A stretch of DNA of 64,000 nt from Petrolisthes cinctipes. Its lineage: Eukaryota > Arthropoda > Malacostraca > Decapoda > Porcellanidae. Positions 23,874 through 35,713 of the stretch are shown here, in pieces. The stretch covers positions 62,001 through 126,000 of the forward strand of contig JAWQEG010000496.1 of the NCBI GenBank assembly GCA_033782935.1, given 5' to 3'. A program made the position numbers and the translations under genes. The stretch's first letter is position 1. Every line of letters begins with the position of its first letter. Below the pieces are notes generated by a model. That model worked only from the letters and a program-made list of their open reading frames with translations. It was not told where the DNA came from and searched no databases.

Positions 23874-25880
23874 CTCTAGAAAATCAACACTTTGGAAAAG
23901 AGCTCATGGAGGATGGTGGCTTTAGATAATGGTTTGGGCAAACTGAACTGAGACAAGACTTCTGTAGATCCAGTAGGATGAGGGACATTTGAACAAGAGT
24001 TTCTGGGGTCCAAAGGGGCACCAAAACCCTCAAAGTACTGCCCATATCACAGCAGGCTATACAGTATACACTCCTCCTCACCCAGCAGGGGATATAGGGT
24101 AGAGGAGTGAAATGGAATGTGGCATCAGAGCAACAGACACAAATATTAATTAATTTCTTTTAAAAATTTGACCACAGGGTCTGGATCATATTCCCAGAAA
24201 GTATATCCTGTACATATCAGTGATGCAGAGCAGTAGGAATTGCAGGCTCTCAAAGCAAAGAATGGGTGAGCTACCTGCCAGTTGCTTGAATGGTTAAGCT
24301 ATGTTACTATCAGAGCTCAATTCAAACTAATAAGGGTATCATTGGGATGGGTCAAAATATTCCAACAACTGGACCAAACTACTCTCCAAAATAAGAAATA
24401 CTAAAAACCAATAATACTGACAAAATCAGGAAGCTTGTCAACAATGAAACCACCAAATATCAAAGACAAAATTAATTCAACTAGACCAAAATCCACCTAT
24501 GCCAAACCAACTAACATCCCCTAAGTTCTTAATAATCACAGAAAAGATTTCATTCCAACAAGCTTTTAAACAAAACTTCTGCAGTATAATGACAATCTAT
24601 TAAATCCATGCTCACCTTTCAAACTTATGACAAGTTTCCAAATCAGCTGGGTTCCAAGGATAGTAGTTGTCACACTGACAGCTCACCTCAGACAAGACAT
24701 ACTCAGGAGATACTCCTGAAGAAGGAAGAGAAGAAAAAAAAAAAAAAAAATCAATGTACTGTACAGTAGTGCTATATATTATTTCAAAGTAATGCATTTC
24801 ACCTTGCCTTTTTAATAACAATATGTAAAAGTGTTTCAGTACATAGCAAGATTTCCAAACTGTACTTAAAATTGAATTTTATCTTGCCAGCAGCTAGTGT
24901 TGCTCTGACTCGTAAACAATATCACTGCATCTACAACACTTTTGATTGGCATAATATAGCATAAATGGCTTTGAATTAGTTCTGATGACCAGCCCTAAAT
25001 GTGGGAAATGGGAAATCTCGAGTCACAATTGTGCAAAACTTGACTCAGGTTTTCCAATTTTCTGCATATAACAAGGCAAATAGAAAATTTGAGCTAATTA
25101 ATTTCTTATAAATCATAACCAAACTTAATTAGCCCTTAATTAGGACTAAAGAATCTCTGGGCTAGGTTGCATTAATGGTTCTTTCCTCAAAATAGTATGG
25201 TAAACGTTTATAGAACAAAAAGTATGTATCAATAACAAAAATCTAATTAAAGTTAGGAAAATCCAGAAGCAGTTGTTCTGCAATAATACCGTCTTTCTTT
25301 GAATAAAGCAACCTGATCAAGTGTACTCATAACACTCAACTAAGCACTGGAGAAGTATGATTTATTAAAAAATTACTATGCTGTCAGTTGTTGCAATCTC
25401 ATCTTTTACTCTACATGCCCCAACAGTACATAAAATTGTAATATTTATCAAGTGGACCTGTTACTCAGTTTAACCCACCTGGTCTCATGAATTTACTCCC
25501 TATTCCCCTTTATCCCCCATCAGCAGCAACCCCCAGCCAGTTTTTGATACCTGCCTCTTCCATTTCGAGAATGAACCACCTGAAAAACCATTCAAGTCCC
25601 ACCAAAATTTTGGGTCAAAATCAGGGCAACAACACTAAAATAATTAATTTGGAAGTTAATGACCAACTCAAACAGAACATGACTACTGACTATAAGGTAC
25701 ACAAGCTACAACAAAGAATAGATGGAAATAGCAGCATTGAACTAGCAACACCAACCTTATAGTGAATGAGCTGTAGAAAACTGGAATGTGGTATCCCAAA
25801 AGCTCTGTCCTCCAACCTTGCAGTCACATACACAGCAGAATCTGTTAATAAGATATATCAACATTCATTAGTTTATATGT
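23874..25880. other. No gene seen
   Basis: No homologous coding segment was recognised. An A-run at about 24734-24750 and a minus-strand segment near 24690-24720 that resembles an acceptor-exon-donor (GAGTATCTCCTGAGTATG between CAG and GTGAGC) were noticed, but the latter has no partner exons. Confidence 0.45.
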
Positions 25881-25881
25881 A

Positions 25882-26134
25882 GGTGAAATATCTACAATAT
25901 TAGTTGTTGTTGTTGATGTTCTCCCGGGGCAGAATAGCCTCCTGCCCCACAGACCCCTGGTACACTCTGGTCGCAGAGTGTACCTTCCATGAGACCAGGA
26001 GACTACCGGAACCTAATATGGGCAAACTACCGGGAACTAACCGTGGTAAAGCACCAGGACCTGACCAGGGCAAAATACTGGGACCTAGCCGGATCTGGAA
26101 ACACTGCTACAAAACGGCAATAGTCTAGATAAAT
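25882..26134 (-). mobile_element. Diverged E1-family MITE copy
   Basis: The right end, minus strand GGTATTTATCTAGACTATTG followed by CCGTTTTGTAGCAGTGTT, matches the E1 copy ending at 31061. The left end GGTGAAATATCTACAATATT resembles the other terminus. The flanking octamers TATATGTA and AGATTAAT do not match, so either the borders are off or the TSD has decayed. Confidence 0.6.
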
Positions 26135-26235
26135 ACCAGATTAATTAAAAGTGTTCCATCGATACCGAGAGAATAACTCCAGCACTCATCGACTTACATT
26201 GACTACCGATAAAGGCGAGGGTATCATTACATAAG

Positions 26236-26503
26236 TACTGTGTTCTTGGCTATGGCCGCGCAGTGTTACCACATCCGGCTAGGTCCCGGGAATTTGCCCC
26301 GGTCACTTTATGATAGTTTACACCGGTTATTTCCCGGTAGTTTGCCCAGGTTAGGTCCCACTAGTCTGCTGTGTTCTAGGATAGGTTAGGTCAAACTAAT
26401 TTCCAAATTATGTTTGTAAAACACCATAGATGAAAAGAGTCTTAGAATGGTCCAAAATAGTGGGTAATGATACTAAAATATACAATATAGTGAACACAGT
26501 ACT
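26236..26503 (+). mobile_element. E3-family MITE, copy 1
   Basis: The element runs from ACTGTGTTCTTGGCTATGG to CACTATATTGTATA-type sequence read from the right (minus strand AGTACTGTGTTCACTATATT). The body contains CAGTGTTACCACATCCGG and GGTTAGGTC tracts and closely matches the inverted copy at 28350-28660. No TSD was found. Confidence 0.6.
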
Positions 26504-26999
26504 TCTGTAAATTTACCAAGGAGAGGATTGTGTACAAGATTATGTCTTCAAACATTTCGAGCATTGAAATTTGAAAAACTGATATATTTAAAGAATCTTT
26601 TAAGAGGTTTTCAAGTACAGTAAATACCTCTATGGAACTCAGGCATAGTGACAAACAACACAGGTTATATGAGCCGAGGAGCAATCTGACAATGGGTTTC
26701 AGAGCGTTTGAAAGGTGTGCGCCAAGGCTCTTTAATAGATAGCCATTATATGTCCAGAGTAATGAAAATTGGGTAATCGTCAAGCGTTTGTCCATAATCT
26801 GCTTTCGACTCAAGGTTTTCAGAATGCAATTTTTTAAAGTGTGTTTTGATCGAATTTATTGTTCACAACCGTCGCAAATTAATGTTTTGGGAGATATCAC
26901 CCCCCCCCCCACCTCAATCTCCGAAAACACCTCATTTTCGCCATATTTGAACTAGATTCGTCTGAAAAACACTACAATGCATTAAATAGAATTCAGTAG

Positions 27000-27323
27000 G
27001 GTATTTATTGAAAGAATTACCGTTTTGTAGCAGTGTTGCCAGATCCGGCTAGGTCCCAGTATTTTGCCCCGGTCATTTCCTGTACTTTACCACGGTTATT
27101 TCCCAGTAGTTTGCCCAGGTTAGGTCCCGGTAGTCTGATGTGGTCTAGGTAAGGTTAGGTAAAGTCAGGTAAGGTCAGGCTAATTTCAAAATGCCCTGTC
27201 TTGGAAATGGGGCATTTACGGAGGAAATGCCATAGAAGAAAATAGTCTTAGAATGGTCTAAATAAGTGGCTAATGAAGGTAGAAAAGCCGTACGCAATAA
27301 CGGTAATTCTTTCAATATTTACC
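27000..27323 (+). mobile_element. E1-family MITE inserted in E2
   Basis: Ends GGTATTTATTGAAAGAATTA and (minus strand) GGTAAATATTGAAAGAATTA. The flanking octamers TTCAGTAG and TTAGGGAG are diverged versions of the empty site TTAGGTAG seen in the intact E2 copy near 30313-30320, which places the borders and gives an 8-bp duplication. It shares its body with 9963-10325. Confidence 0.9.
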
Positions 27324-27553
27324 TTAGGGAGACCTCACCTGATCTAAACTAGCCTAATCAGGACCGCGGCAAACTACCGAGACCTAACCTTAGCAAAATA
27401 CGGGGCCTGGATGTAAACATTTGGTGGCCATCTTGAATTGATATTATTATACTGGAACCGACGGTTCATGTTAATGCATTTGTGACGGAAATACCCAATA
27501 AGGAAATGACGTACATGTATTAAGAAGTAGATTTGACAATAAAAAAAAAAAAA

Positions 27554-28258
27554 GGTAAATATTGCGATTATCTGTGTCCTCGATTTTCACACTTTCTGTC
27601 CACCAAAATCGCTCATTTCTTTTCCATTTATATTTTGGAGACTGTTATATTATGTAGAAATACGTAAAAAACATGAGTAACATTTGTATGTATTTACTTT
27701 GAAAAGGGAGTGTGGCTTTCCTAGCGGGTTCCCGACTTCCCGCCACTGAGTGCAGTGTTACCAGATACAGGAATAATTCCATGTTTTAGGCAAATTCTGT
27801 CCACATTTGGGAAATCGTATGAAGAATGTTCAATAAGTAGCCCAGTTGAGCGGGAAATTCAATCATTTAAAATTGGGATAAATAACTTTTTGATCAGACG
27901 AAATAACCTGACCTGACCTAACCTAACCTAGACTGTTGTTACCTTCAGGACCTAACTTAATGTCCTTCGGGACCTAACTTAATGTCCTTCGGGACCTAAC
28001 TTAGTGTCCTTCGGGACCTTTAAAAATAAAACAGATCCTGTGGATAGGAGCTAAAACTATCCCGATTGGATGGGTCAGGTGTATTGTACACAAGTAACAC
28101 AACTGCCTGCTGGACTTTTCGTAATTTTGCCAAGGGGATCTGGTAACACTGTCCGCCCGACCTTAGTTCGTCCCTCCACTACAGAAATGTCGTAACTCTA
28201 CCTAACCCAACCTATCCTAACCAGTAGTTCGCCGGCGCAGATAATTGCAATATTAGCT
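27554..28258 (-). mobile_element. EB-family MITE inserted in E2
   Basis: Reverse-orientation copy of 10434-11174: it starts GGTAAATATTGCGATTATCT and ends GATAATTGCAATATTAGCT. The flanks are eight A on the left and AAAAAAAT on the right, a 7-of-8 match. The intact E2 copy has AACAAATAATGGG at the corresponding place, confirming the insertion point. Four consecutive copies of CGGGACCTAACTTA-like units lie inside. Confidence 0.9.
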
Positions 28259-28349
28259 AAAAAAATAATGGGAGTGATTGTGGACAAACACTTGACTAAT
28301 ACCGAAAATTGTACGATTTTTAAGAAAGATTGAAAACATCAGTAAATTT

Positions 28350-28660
28350 ACAGACGAACTGGGTTCACTATATTGTATATTTTAGTATCATTACCCACTA
28401 TTTTGAACCATTCTAACACACTTTTCATCTATGGTGTTTCTCTCGGAGATGCTCCGTTTTCGAGATAGGTTTTACAAACATAATTTGGAAATTAGTCTGA
28501 CCTCACCTGACCCAACCTAGACCACAGCAGACTACCGGGACCTAACCTGGGCAAACTACCAGGATATAACCGGTGTAAACTATCATTAAGTGACTGGGGC
28601 AAATTCCCGGGACCTAGCCAGATGTGGTAACACTGCACGATCCTAGCCAAAAACCCAGTT
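28350..28660 (-). mobile_element. E3-family MITE, copy 2 (inverted)
   Basis: This is the reverse complement of the 26236-26503 element: ACTATATTGTATATTTTAGT and CATTACCCACTATTTT at one end and GGTAACACTGCACGATCCTA at the other, with terminal ACTGGGTT/AACCCAGT. Together the two E3 copies flank the E2 composite in inverted orientation. Confidence 0.6.
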
Positions 28661-28869
28661 ATTCTGTAATAATACCAACACATCTATTGGCCAAGTGTTC
28701 CGACAGGGATGATTATAATGTTTAATAATATTGAGGCACTGTCGAGTACCATCTGCTGGTAGAGTGCAGCATAGAATTTCTTACAAACAAGTAAAGTAAG
28801 TAATTAGAGTAATTACACACGGGACTTAATAGTAATGGCTGGCTGGGGTTAGTTGTCATTAATCAACAT

Positions 28870-29040
28870 GGATACCAGTCCTTATTAACAAGGATACTTT
28901 ATTAACATGAATACCTTATTATTAACATGGATACGTTATTAACAAGTAACAACATGAATACCTTATTATTATTAACAACATGAATACCTTATTATTATTA
29001 ACAACATAAATACGTTATTACCAAGTAACATCATGGATAC
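28870..29040 (+). repeat. Minisatellite ACATGAATACCTTATTATTA
   Basis: Five to six imperfect units combine AACATGRATACCTTATTATT with AACAAGTAAC. The array is AT-rich and has no coding signal. Confidence 0.8.
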
Positions 29041-29226
29041 CTTACCTTATTTGGGACTATTATCCTCTTAATTCACAAGTTTTCTCGGTATTTCCTCTTC
29101 AAGTTCACAAGTTTATGGATAATATTAATGAGGGACACAGAGAAAATACATCCAGGGTGATATTGTTTGTGAAAAGTGATTCTTGAATGTGTTGTTGTTG
29201 TTGTTGGTTTTTCAAAGTTTTCACAG

Positions 29227-29666
29227 CAGTGTTGCCAGGTCTGTTTGGTGAAATAGCCCTAACTTCAACAACATCAGAATTTCCCTTTTTACCTTATCTT
29301 CAACAACTGAATTTCCCTTTTTACTTCATTTTCAACATCAGAATTTCCCCTTTTTACCTCATTTTTAATATCAGAATTTCATTTCCCTTTTTGCCTCATT
29401 TTCAACATCATAATTTCCCTTTTTGCCTAATTTTCAACATCAGAATTTCCCTTTTTACCTCATCATCAACAGGATTTCCCTTTTCACGTCATCTTTAACA
29501 TCAGAATTTCCCTTTTTACCTAAATAACTTCCTGTTTACTCTTGAACATTGACGGTCTTATTGGTATTTCGTCTGGTAGAAATTTCCCTCTGTTTACTCT
29601 TGAACAATCTGTATGAACATCAAAATTTCCTAAAACAGATAAATTTCCCTGCATCTGGCAACACTG
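29227..29666 (-). mobile_element. hAT-like MITE with internal minisatellite, copy 2
   Basis: Starts CAGTGTTGCCAGGTCTGTTT and ends CATCTGGCAACACTG; it is the inverted counterpart of 9341-9741. The internal array of CAGAATTTCCCTTTTTACCT units is the complement of the array in the first copy. The TSD is not clear. Confidence 0.75.
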
Positions 29667-30096
29667 ACTTTCAGTTTTCAGTTTTATTTACTATTGATAT
29701 AAAAGATATTTATAATAAACTCATAACTTTTAATATAAGTTTAAGAATTTCCTTGCATCTGAATACCCTGGAAGTCATTACCTATTTATAACAAAAAATT
29801 TAATATCCATGTCCTTAACAAAATATTGGTCCATTATATAAGTAAAATTTAATATCGTACATGTGGCACATACGCATTGTTGCACTATTTTACTCACTAT
29901 TTGACTATTATCGCAGCAATATTGCTTGATCCTCTTTTCAAATAGTATGATAAAAATCTGCTTTATTTTATCAGTATTTCATTAATCATAGACTCTATTC
30001 TAGTTAAGTGTTACTAAAACGACTTTGCAATCTGTATAACAATTCAAAAACTCGGAAAAAAAATTCAGTTTCCTTCAAAAACATCAATCTTTTGTT

Positions 30097-30573
30097 GGTA
30101 ATAGTCAAACGTTTGTCGATAATCTGCTTTCGACTATAGGTTTTCAGAATGCAATTTCTTTTAGTGTATTTTGAACGAATTTATTGTTCACAACTGTCTC
30201 AAATTAATGTTTGGCAGATACCCCCCCCCCCAACTCAATTACCGAAAACACCTCATTTTTGCCATATTTGAACTAGATTCGTCTGAAAAACACTACAACG
30301 CATTAAATAGAATTAGGTAGACCTCACTTGACCTAACCTAACCTAATCAGGACCGCGGCAAACTTCCGAGACCTAACCTTAGCAAAATACGGGGCCTGGA
30401 TGTAAACATTTGGCGGCCATCTTGAATTGACATTATTATACTGGAACCGACGGTTCAAGTTAATGCATTTGTGACGGAAATACCTAATAAGGAAATGACG
30501 TACATGTATTAAGAAGTATATTTAACAGAAACAAATAATGGGAGTGATTATGGACAAACGCTTGACTAATACC
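30097..30573 (+). mobile_element. Uninterrupted E2-family MITE
   Basis: The left end GGTAATAGTCAAACGTTTGT and the right end, minus strand GGTATTAGTCAAGCGTTTGT, enclose 477 bp. It provides the empty-site reference for the two insertions in the copy at 26772-28303. The flanks CTTTTGTT and TTTTTTTT match at 6 of 8 positions. Confidence 0.88.
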
Positions 30574-30706
30574 TTTTTTTTTTTTTTTTTTTCCAAAAAT
30601 CCAGTTTCCTTCAAAAATACAAAAAAATCCTGTTTCCTAAAAAAAAAAGTCTCCTCCTAAAACTCCAAATCCTCCCAAAATAGTTAACTACAAAAACAAT
30701 ATTTTT

Positions 30707-31061
30707 GGTAAATATCTACTCTATTGCCGGTTGGTATTTCAATGTTTTTACCTTCTTTACCCACTAATTTATACTATTCTAAGACACTTTCCTTCTATGA
30801 CATTTTCTTTGGATATGCCCCATTTCCAAGATAGGGCATATTCAAATGGGGCATTTTAATATTAGCCTGACCTTACCTAACCTAATAGACTGCAGCAGAC
30901 TACCAGAACCTGACCTGGGCAAACTACCGGAACCTAACCTCGGCAAACTACCGGGAAATAACAGTGATAGTGTACCAGCAGGACCTGACCGGGGCAAAAT
31001 ACTGGGACATAGCCGGATTTGGCAACACTGCTACAAAACGGCAATAGTCTAGATAAATACC
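30707..31061 (-). mobile_element. E1-family MITE, 8-bp TSD ATATTTTT
   Basis: The left end GGTAAATATCTACTCTATTG and the right end, minus strand GGTATTTATCTAGACTATTG, are inverted repeats. The perfect octamer ATATTTTT flanks it at 30699-30706 and 31062-31069. Its body matches the 9963-10325 copy in reverse. Confidence 0.92.
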
Positions 31062-31189
31062 ATATTTTTATTTCAGTACAAAGATTTTCTGTTATGGCTA
31101 TATTAGCTAAACTAGATATTTCATGAGTGGGCCGTTCTCAACTGTTTCTTAATATTTATTTAGTCAAAATAGAAAGTTCTCAATCTGAC

Positions 31190-31735
31190 AGAAAATGTAC
31201 TCTTAATTTCTTTCCATTCATAGTAGCTGTGTTATTAAGAACCATTATTCCAGGACTGTACATTATACTAATCTCCGAGTGTAAAGAAAGTGACTGATAA
31301 AAATTTAATGCTGTTCACACTATCACAACAAATTAATATTATATCGGATGATTTTTTATAAGGTTTATTTTATGTAATTGTCTACCTCATTTAAAAAGTC
31401 TTCTGATTATCCTGGCATACACATCACACGAGTTGCCATTTGTTTGCCAGTGTCCACTTAATTAGTCAATTAATTAATAAAGATTTGTTGTTTTAAGGGG
31501 GTAGGTATACACAAAGTTCAAAGTTGGTAGGTGTGGAGCAATTGATTCCTCTAAATTATTCCAGGCAACAGGGCACCATTATTTTTTATCATCTTTTCCT
31601 GTGTCCTGGCATACTTTGGAGGTATCAAGGCACTCCAATGTACCAAAAGTAAACTATCCCCTTAAGGATAATTGTTGCTCTAATCGTTCCTATTGTTGTT
31701 CAGTCTCTCTCAAGAGATCTCTAACTCCCAGCCAG
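31190..31735 (+). repeat. Dispersed repeat, copy 2 (partner at 1-385)
   Basis: Collinear with 1-385, ending at the same AGATCTCTAACTCCCAGCCAG word. It is interrupted by a 165-bp TTAA-flanked insertion. The matching copy is in the same orientation 31 kb away. Confidence 0.75.
31497..31661. mobile_element. piggyBac-like MITE, TTAA target duplication
   Basis: The 165-bp insertion is flanked by TTAA at 31493-31496 and 31662-31665. The ends GGGGGTAGGTATAC and, on the minus strand, GGGGATAGTTTAC form a ~13-bp inverted repeat. The empty site TCTTAAGGAT is preserved in the paralogous repeat at 311-320. TTAA duplication with G-rich inner ends is the hallmark of piggyBac-type transposition. Related copies are at 54589-54834 and from 63912 to the window edge. 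Confidence 0.88.
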
Positions 31736-31982
31736 TCTGATACTGAACAAATTTCTGTAATCATACAATGAAGTAAAATGACTAAAAAAAAAAAAGGAGG
31801 GAGTGGAATAAGAGCTACTTCAGAGTATCCAGCAGTCCTCTGAATTATTTCATATCTGGTCTGAGAGTATAGCAGGGTTGTATCCTGGATGTCTATGTGG
31901 CAGAAGGAAGGGACGAGAGAGGATTGAGGGATTTCACCAACACCCATATTAAATGACTGAGAAAGTTTCAGGGGGGATACTT

Positions 31983-31988
31983 TTTATT
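31983..31988 (-). terminator. Candidate polyadenylation signal for the WD40 gene
   Basis: AATAAA on the minus strand, 167 bp beyond the stop codon. No transcript evidence supports its use. Confidence 0.35.
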
Positions 31989-32154
31989 TGAATCAAATTT
32001 TGTATTGGGGGAATATGTGAATAGAAATAATCTTTACAGGATAGTATGGACTTTTGACATTAGGTGATAGGCTATGCATGAGACATGGGAAGGAATAGGA
32101 GGGTGGAAACTATAGATGTGGCAACTCTGCAGTAAAAAAAATATTAATTCTGGT

Positions 32155-34842
32155 TTAGGTTGCTTTCATCTTGCACACGAAGCCCCCTCCACCAGTAGCA
32201 AAGATACAGCCATCTTCAGACATTGCGAGGGCACTGGGGCAGGCTGGGAGGTCACAGGATCCAAGCTGCTGAAGAGTGGTTAAGTCCCACAGTTTCAGCA
32301 GGTTGTCCCAGCCTCCAGACACCACTCGCTGTCCATGCCCAGCCATGGCAGTCATAATGAGCTCATGCCCCTTTATAGGAGGGGTGTGGAAGACAGAAGA
32401 GAAATGTTAGAGATCATAGGTTTTGAATTACTGTACAGTACTATATTTATAACAGGTAGCTATATTTTTCATTGTCAATAGTCAATATTATGTATACATA
32501 GTTTATATACTGCACAAAACAACCAGTCTGTACCCTGCTTCAGTTACCCCTGATTGAGTATAACTCTGATCTACCTTCTTCAATAATAAGTTTAATTTTA
32601 AGATCCTTGTGATCTTACAGGGTAGTACAGGAACTTGCTTATCTAATACAGCCTGACCCAGCTCACCTTGAGTTCACCTTTGACCTTATAAGAGTTTTTG
32701 ATGTTGTCATGGACACAAATGGAGCGGCCAGAGGCGTCTGCTACGAGTAAGTTGTCCCCCACCACTACAATGGGGGCACGACCCTCAATAGACCCCACCA
32801 CTGATGACTTGTTTGTATCCCCTGTAATAATGCACACAGTGGGGTAATTTGAAGTTATTTATAGTTGACTGATAATTAACATGACATTAATGAAGCAATT
32901 TGAAAACATACACACACCTCTTGAGCTGACTGTACAGTTGGCATAAAAATTGATTGTGGGTTTTTAAATTATTTCTAGAAATGGGTGATGAAGATGATGA
33001 CTCCTAGTTGCAGCTATATCGTGCACTAGCACAGGAAAGGTTGGTGTCAAGAAGGATATCCATCTGTAAAACCATCATTTGCCAAAACCAATTTACCAAA
33101 AAGAAGTTCTCTTAAACTTTTGAGGGCAACTGTACCAGTTATACATATGTGGTACTCACTCTTATAAAGTTGGCATAAGCTAACCTCTAATCTGAGAAAT
33201 GGTAACACCTCTGTCCCTGACGCTATAGATGAGATCATCCATTGCCACCAGACCCCACACCTCTTCCACCAGACTATGTGTTGCTACTGCATTCCCATCT
33301 AACGTGTAAATCCGGACCTGGGGGAGAAAACATGGGGACATATTCCTAGTTAATTCTACTGGAATTCACTGCTAAAAGTGTAAAATCCAATAGTGTTCTA
33401 TGATAATTTTTGTCTATTAAACCTGAAAATTGCTACAAATATAGTACAAGTATGCAATTATTCAATGTACGGTAGAGCTCTGGCCAACTAAAACTCAGTC
33501 CCTATGACTATTAAAATAATATACAGTACATATAGACCAAGGAGGCAACAACTCCACTTCTTTCAATTGTGACTCAACCTTTACTCCTTCCCTTAACAGT
33601 AGTAGGGTACTGTCTGGAATGATGTGGGCAGTATTTTAATTAAAGGGTTTGGCAAAACTTCAAACCCAAGCCACTGCATTTCATTTCTTCAACTAATTCT
33701 TCTTTCCCTCTATTTCCCTTGTGCTTGCTCTCGTTCCTTTCTGTATATATCTCCTTCCTTATGCTACATGGTCTTCCAGGTCTAGCATTCCTCTACATCC
33801 TTACACCACTTTTTTCTCTCCTTCCCCTACCATTCCCCTCTTTTATAGCCCACCGTGTTCCCTTCTCATTCCCTCTCCCTTTCCTATACAACTTTTCCCT
33901 TTATGTCACTTGCCATACTCTGTTCCTTATACTTCCTGTCTCCACACCACTGCCCTTAACATGTCCCCTCCCTACCATACCATATTTCCTTACTTATCCT
34001 GTTGGTCACATCAAATCCTCTGATTGGTCTTGCTACCTTTTTACTCCTTCATATTATGTCTGTTAATTAAGGAGTGTATTTTAAGCAAGCACTCTTTTCT
34101 TGCAGCTCACCCTCATCACTTTTCCTATCCAACTTTTTCTTCACCGTGCACAGTACCCACCTCTCCACCGTCATCCCCAGCATAGAGGCGAGTACCATCC
34201 GTGGCCAGTTTCCTAACAGACTCATTGTGTGTACTGGTGGTACCCTTAGCCTGGCAGGTCTTGGCATCCCACATCTTGATAGTGGAATCTACAGAGCAGG
34301 TGAAGAGGATGTCTTTAACCACCAGTACATCGTTGACACAGTAGTCGTGGGGTTGGAATTCGTGTACCAGCTTGAGGTTGTGATGGTCAAACACCTGCAA
34401 TGGAATATAATCTTTTGAAGATATGCCAACCCTAACACTAAAAGTAAAATGTTTTACTTCTATGAGGAATTACACAGTAGAACTGACTTGTCTAAGTATA
34501 AGAGGTAAGTAATGTTACACTCCATGGTTATAATGCATTTGAGGGAAAAAGTACTGTACAGTATGGAAAAAAGTTGTAGTAAATGGTGAAATATCAAGAA
34601 TGGTACTATAGTAAAATATTCGAAATCCCATGGTGGCAGCTTGTACAGATATTTCTATGTGGTTCTGTTCTAAAGGATGTGATTAATAAGCTTGCATGAT
34701 ATGATTTTTGGCCAACAATGAAACTGTTAAAACAGCACCCAGTAGGCATACTATCTTAGTACACAATGCAATAGAAAACCGAAGCACAACATGAAACGAG
34801 GAGGAAGAGCTCTGAGAAAATAACGCAAAGACCACATAAGAC

Positions 34843-34931
<89 letters not shown>

Positions 34932-35098
34932 AAAAAAATGGGGAGCGGCAAAGATGATGGATTCATATATGGCCTCACCTTGACCTTGCCATCGTCAGCA
35001 CAGGTAAAAACTCGGTCACCATACACACACAAACCCTCAGTGTCAACCTTGTGCTGTTCCTCTTCAGTTACCCGGCCAACCACCTCCAGTTTGGTCAT
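32155..35098 (-). CDS. WD40-repeat beta-propeller protein (unnamed)
   Basis: Five coding exons join in phase: 35098-34979, 34394-34161, 33317-33209, 32821-32667 and 32370-32155, giving 277 residues. The protein consists almost wholly of WD40-type blades: [55 protein letters not shown] and [14 protein letters not shown], each with the GH...D...[VIL]W/Y pattern or a degenerate version, so a single six- or seven-bladed propeller is likely. There is no signal peptide or membrane segment. Such propellers are protein-interaction platforms; I do not recognise the orthologue and assign no pathway. The start is the ATG after an in-frame stop. A long TA microsatellite lies 50 bp inside intron 1. It is divergent from the zinc-finger/chromodomain gene. 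Confidence 0.85.
34847..34928. repeat. (TA)n microsatellite
   Basis: About 40 uninterrupted TA units, lying 50 bp beyond the intron-1 donor of the WD40 gene. The tract could form a cruciform and is likely length-polymorphic. Confidence 0.97.
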
Positions 35099-35713
35099 CT
35101 TGCCTTCTTTAATCAACACTCACTCACTACCTACACCTGTCACTACTGTTACTCCTGTAGACAGTACCTCCTTGCACAACTTACACCACCTCCCCCCTAA
35201 AGAAAATGGGTGACGGGGGAGCATTTTCTATGATTTTTCTATTACTTACAATATGCAGAGCAAATTTAATGTCAAATAATATCGTGAAAAAATAGTAGGT
35301 ATTAAACTGTAATGATGTGTTGCAATAACTATAACCTGAAAGGTACGTAAGAACATATTATTAATACATAATGCATGTTTTAGTTCGCCCTGCTGCTGCT
35401 ATGTTGGCCGTGTGCCATGAGGTCCACCCACAGGTGCCATGAACTATACCACCCTTGCTACCACCTCCAGCAAACAGCAGGAAATATGGTTATTTTAAGA
35501 CTATCTAAATTCGAGTGAAATAAAAGTAAGCCTACATATAACTGAAGAAGCAGCCTGCTATAGCGATCGTAGCCTATTTCTAATAAGTTACAAGAGAATG
35601 ACACAATATATTCCTAATCCAAGAAAAAAAAAACATTAGGTGTGATGATAAATTGGTAAATATTGAGAGTATTTTCTTAACCTGTCGTCGGTGTAGCCAG
35701 CAGCATAGTACTG

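Larger units (their letters stand above)
26772..28303 (+). mobile_element. E2-family MITE split by two later insertions, TSD GAAAATTG
   Basis: The left end GGTAATCGTCAAGCGTTTGT and the right end, minus strand GGTATTAGTCAAGTGTTTGT, match the uninterrupted E2 copy at 30097-30573. A perfect 8-bp duplication, GAAAATTG, flanks it (26764-26771 and 28304-28311). Two other elements, 27000-27323 and 27554-28258, interrupt it; removing them and their duplications leaves a body collinear with the 477-bp copy. It includes a C-run near 26900 also seen in the other copy. Confidence 0.92.

Noticed and set aside
24690..24725. Apparent mini-exon on the minus strand between CAG and GTGAGC
   Set aside because: The 29-nt segment has no partner exons or homology; pyrimidine-rich sequence before it makes a chance splice-site pair likely.
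28870..29040. Possible CRISPR-like array
   Set aside because: The repeats are imperfect, contiguous and AT-rich with no unique spacers, and the window is eukaryotic.
29187..29498. 103-residue plus-strand frame rich in F, P and I
   Set aside because: It is the translation of the minisatellite within the MITE at 29227-29666.
33719..34066. 115-residue plus-strand frame rich in L, P and S
   Set aside because: It is in a pyrimidine-rich intron, antisense to the WD40 gene, and shows no conserved domain.
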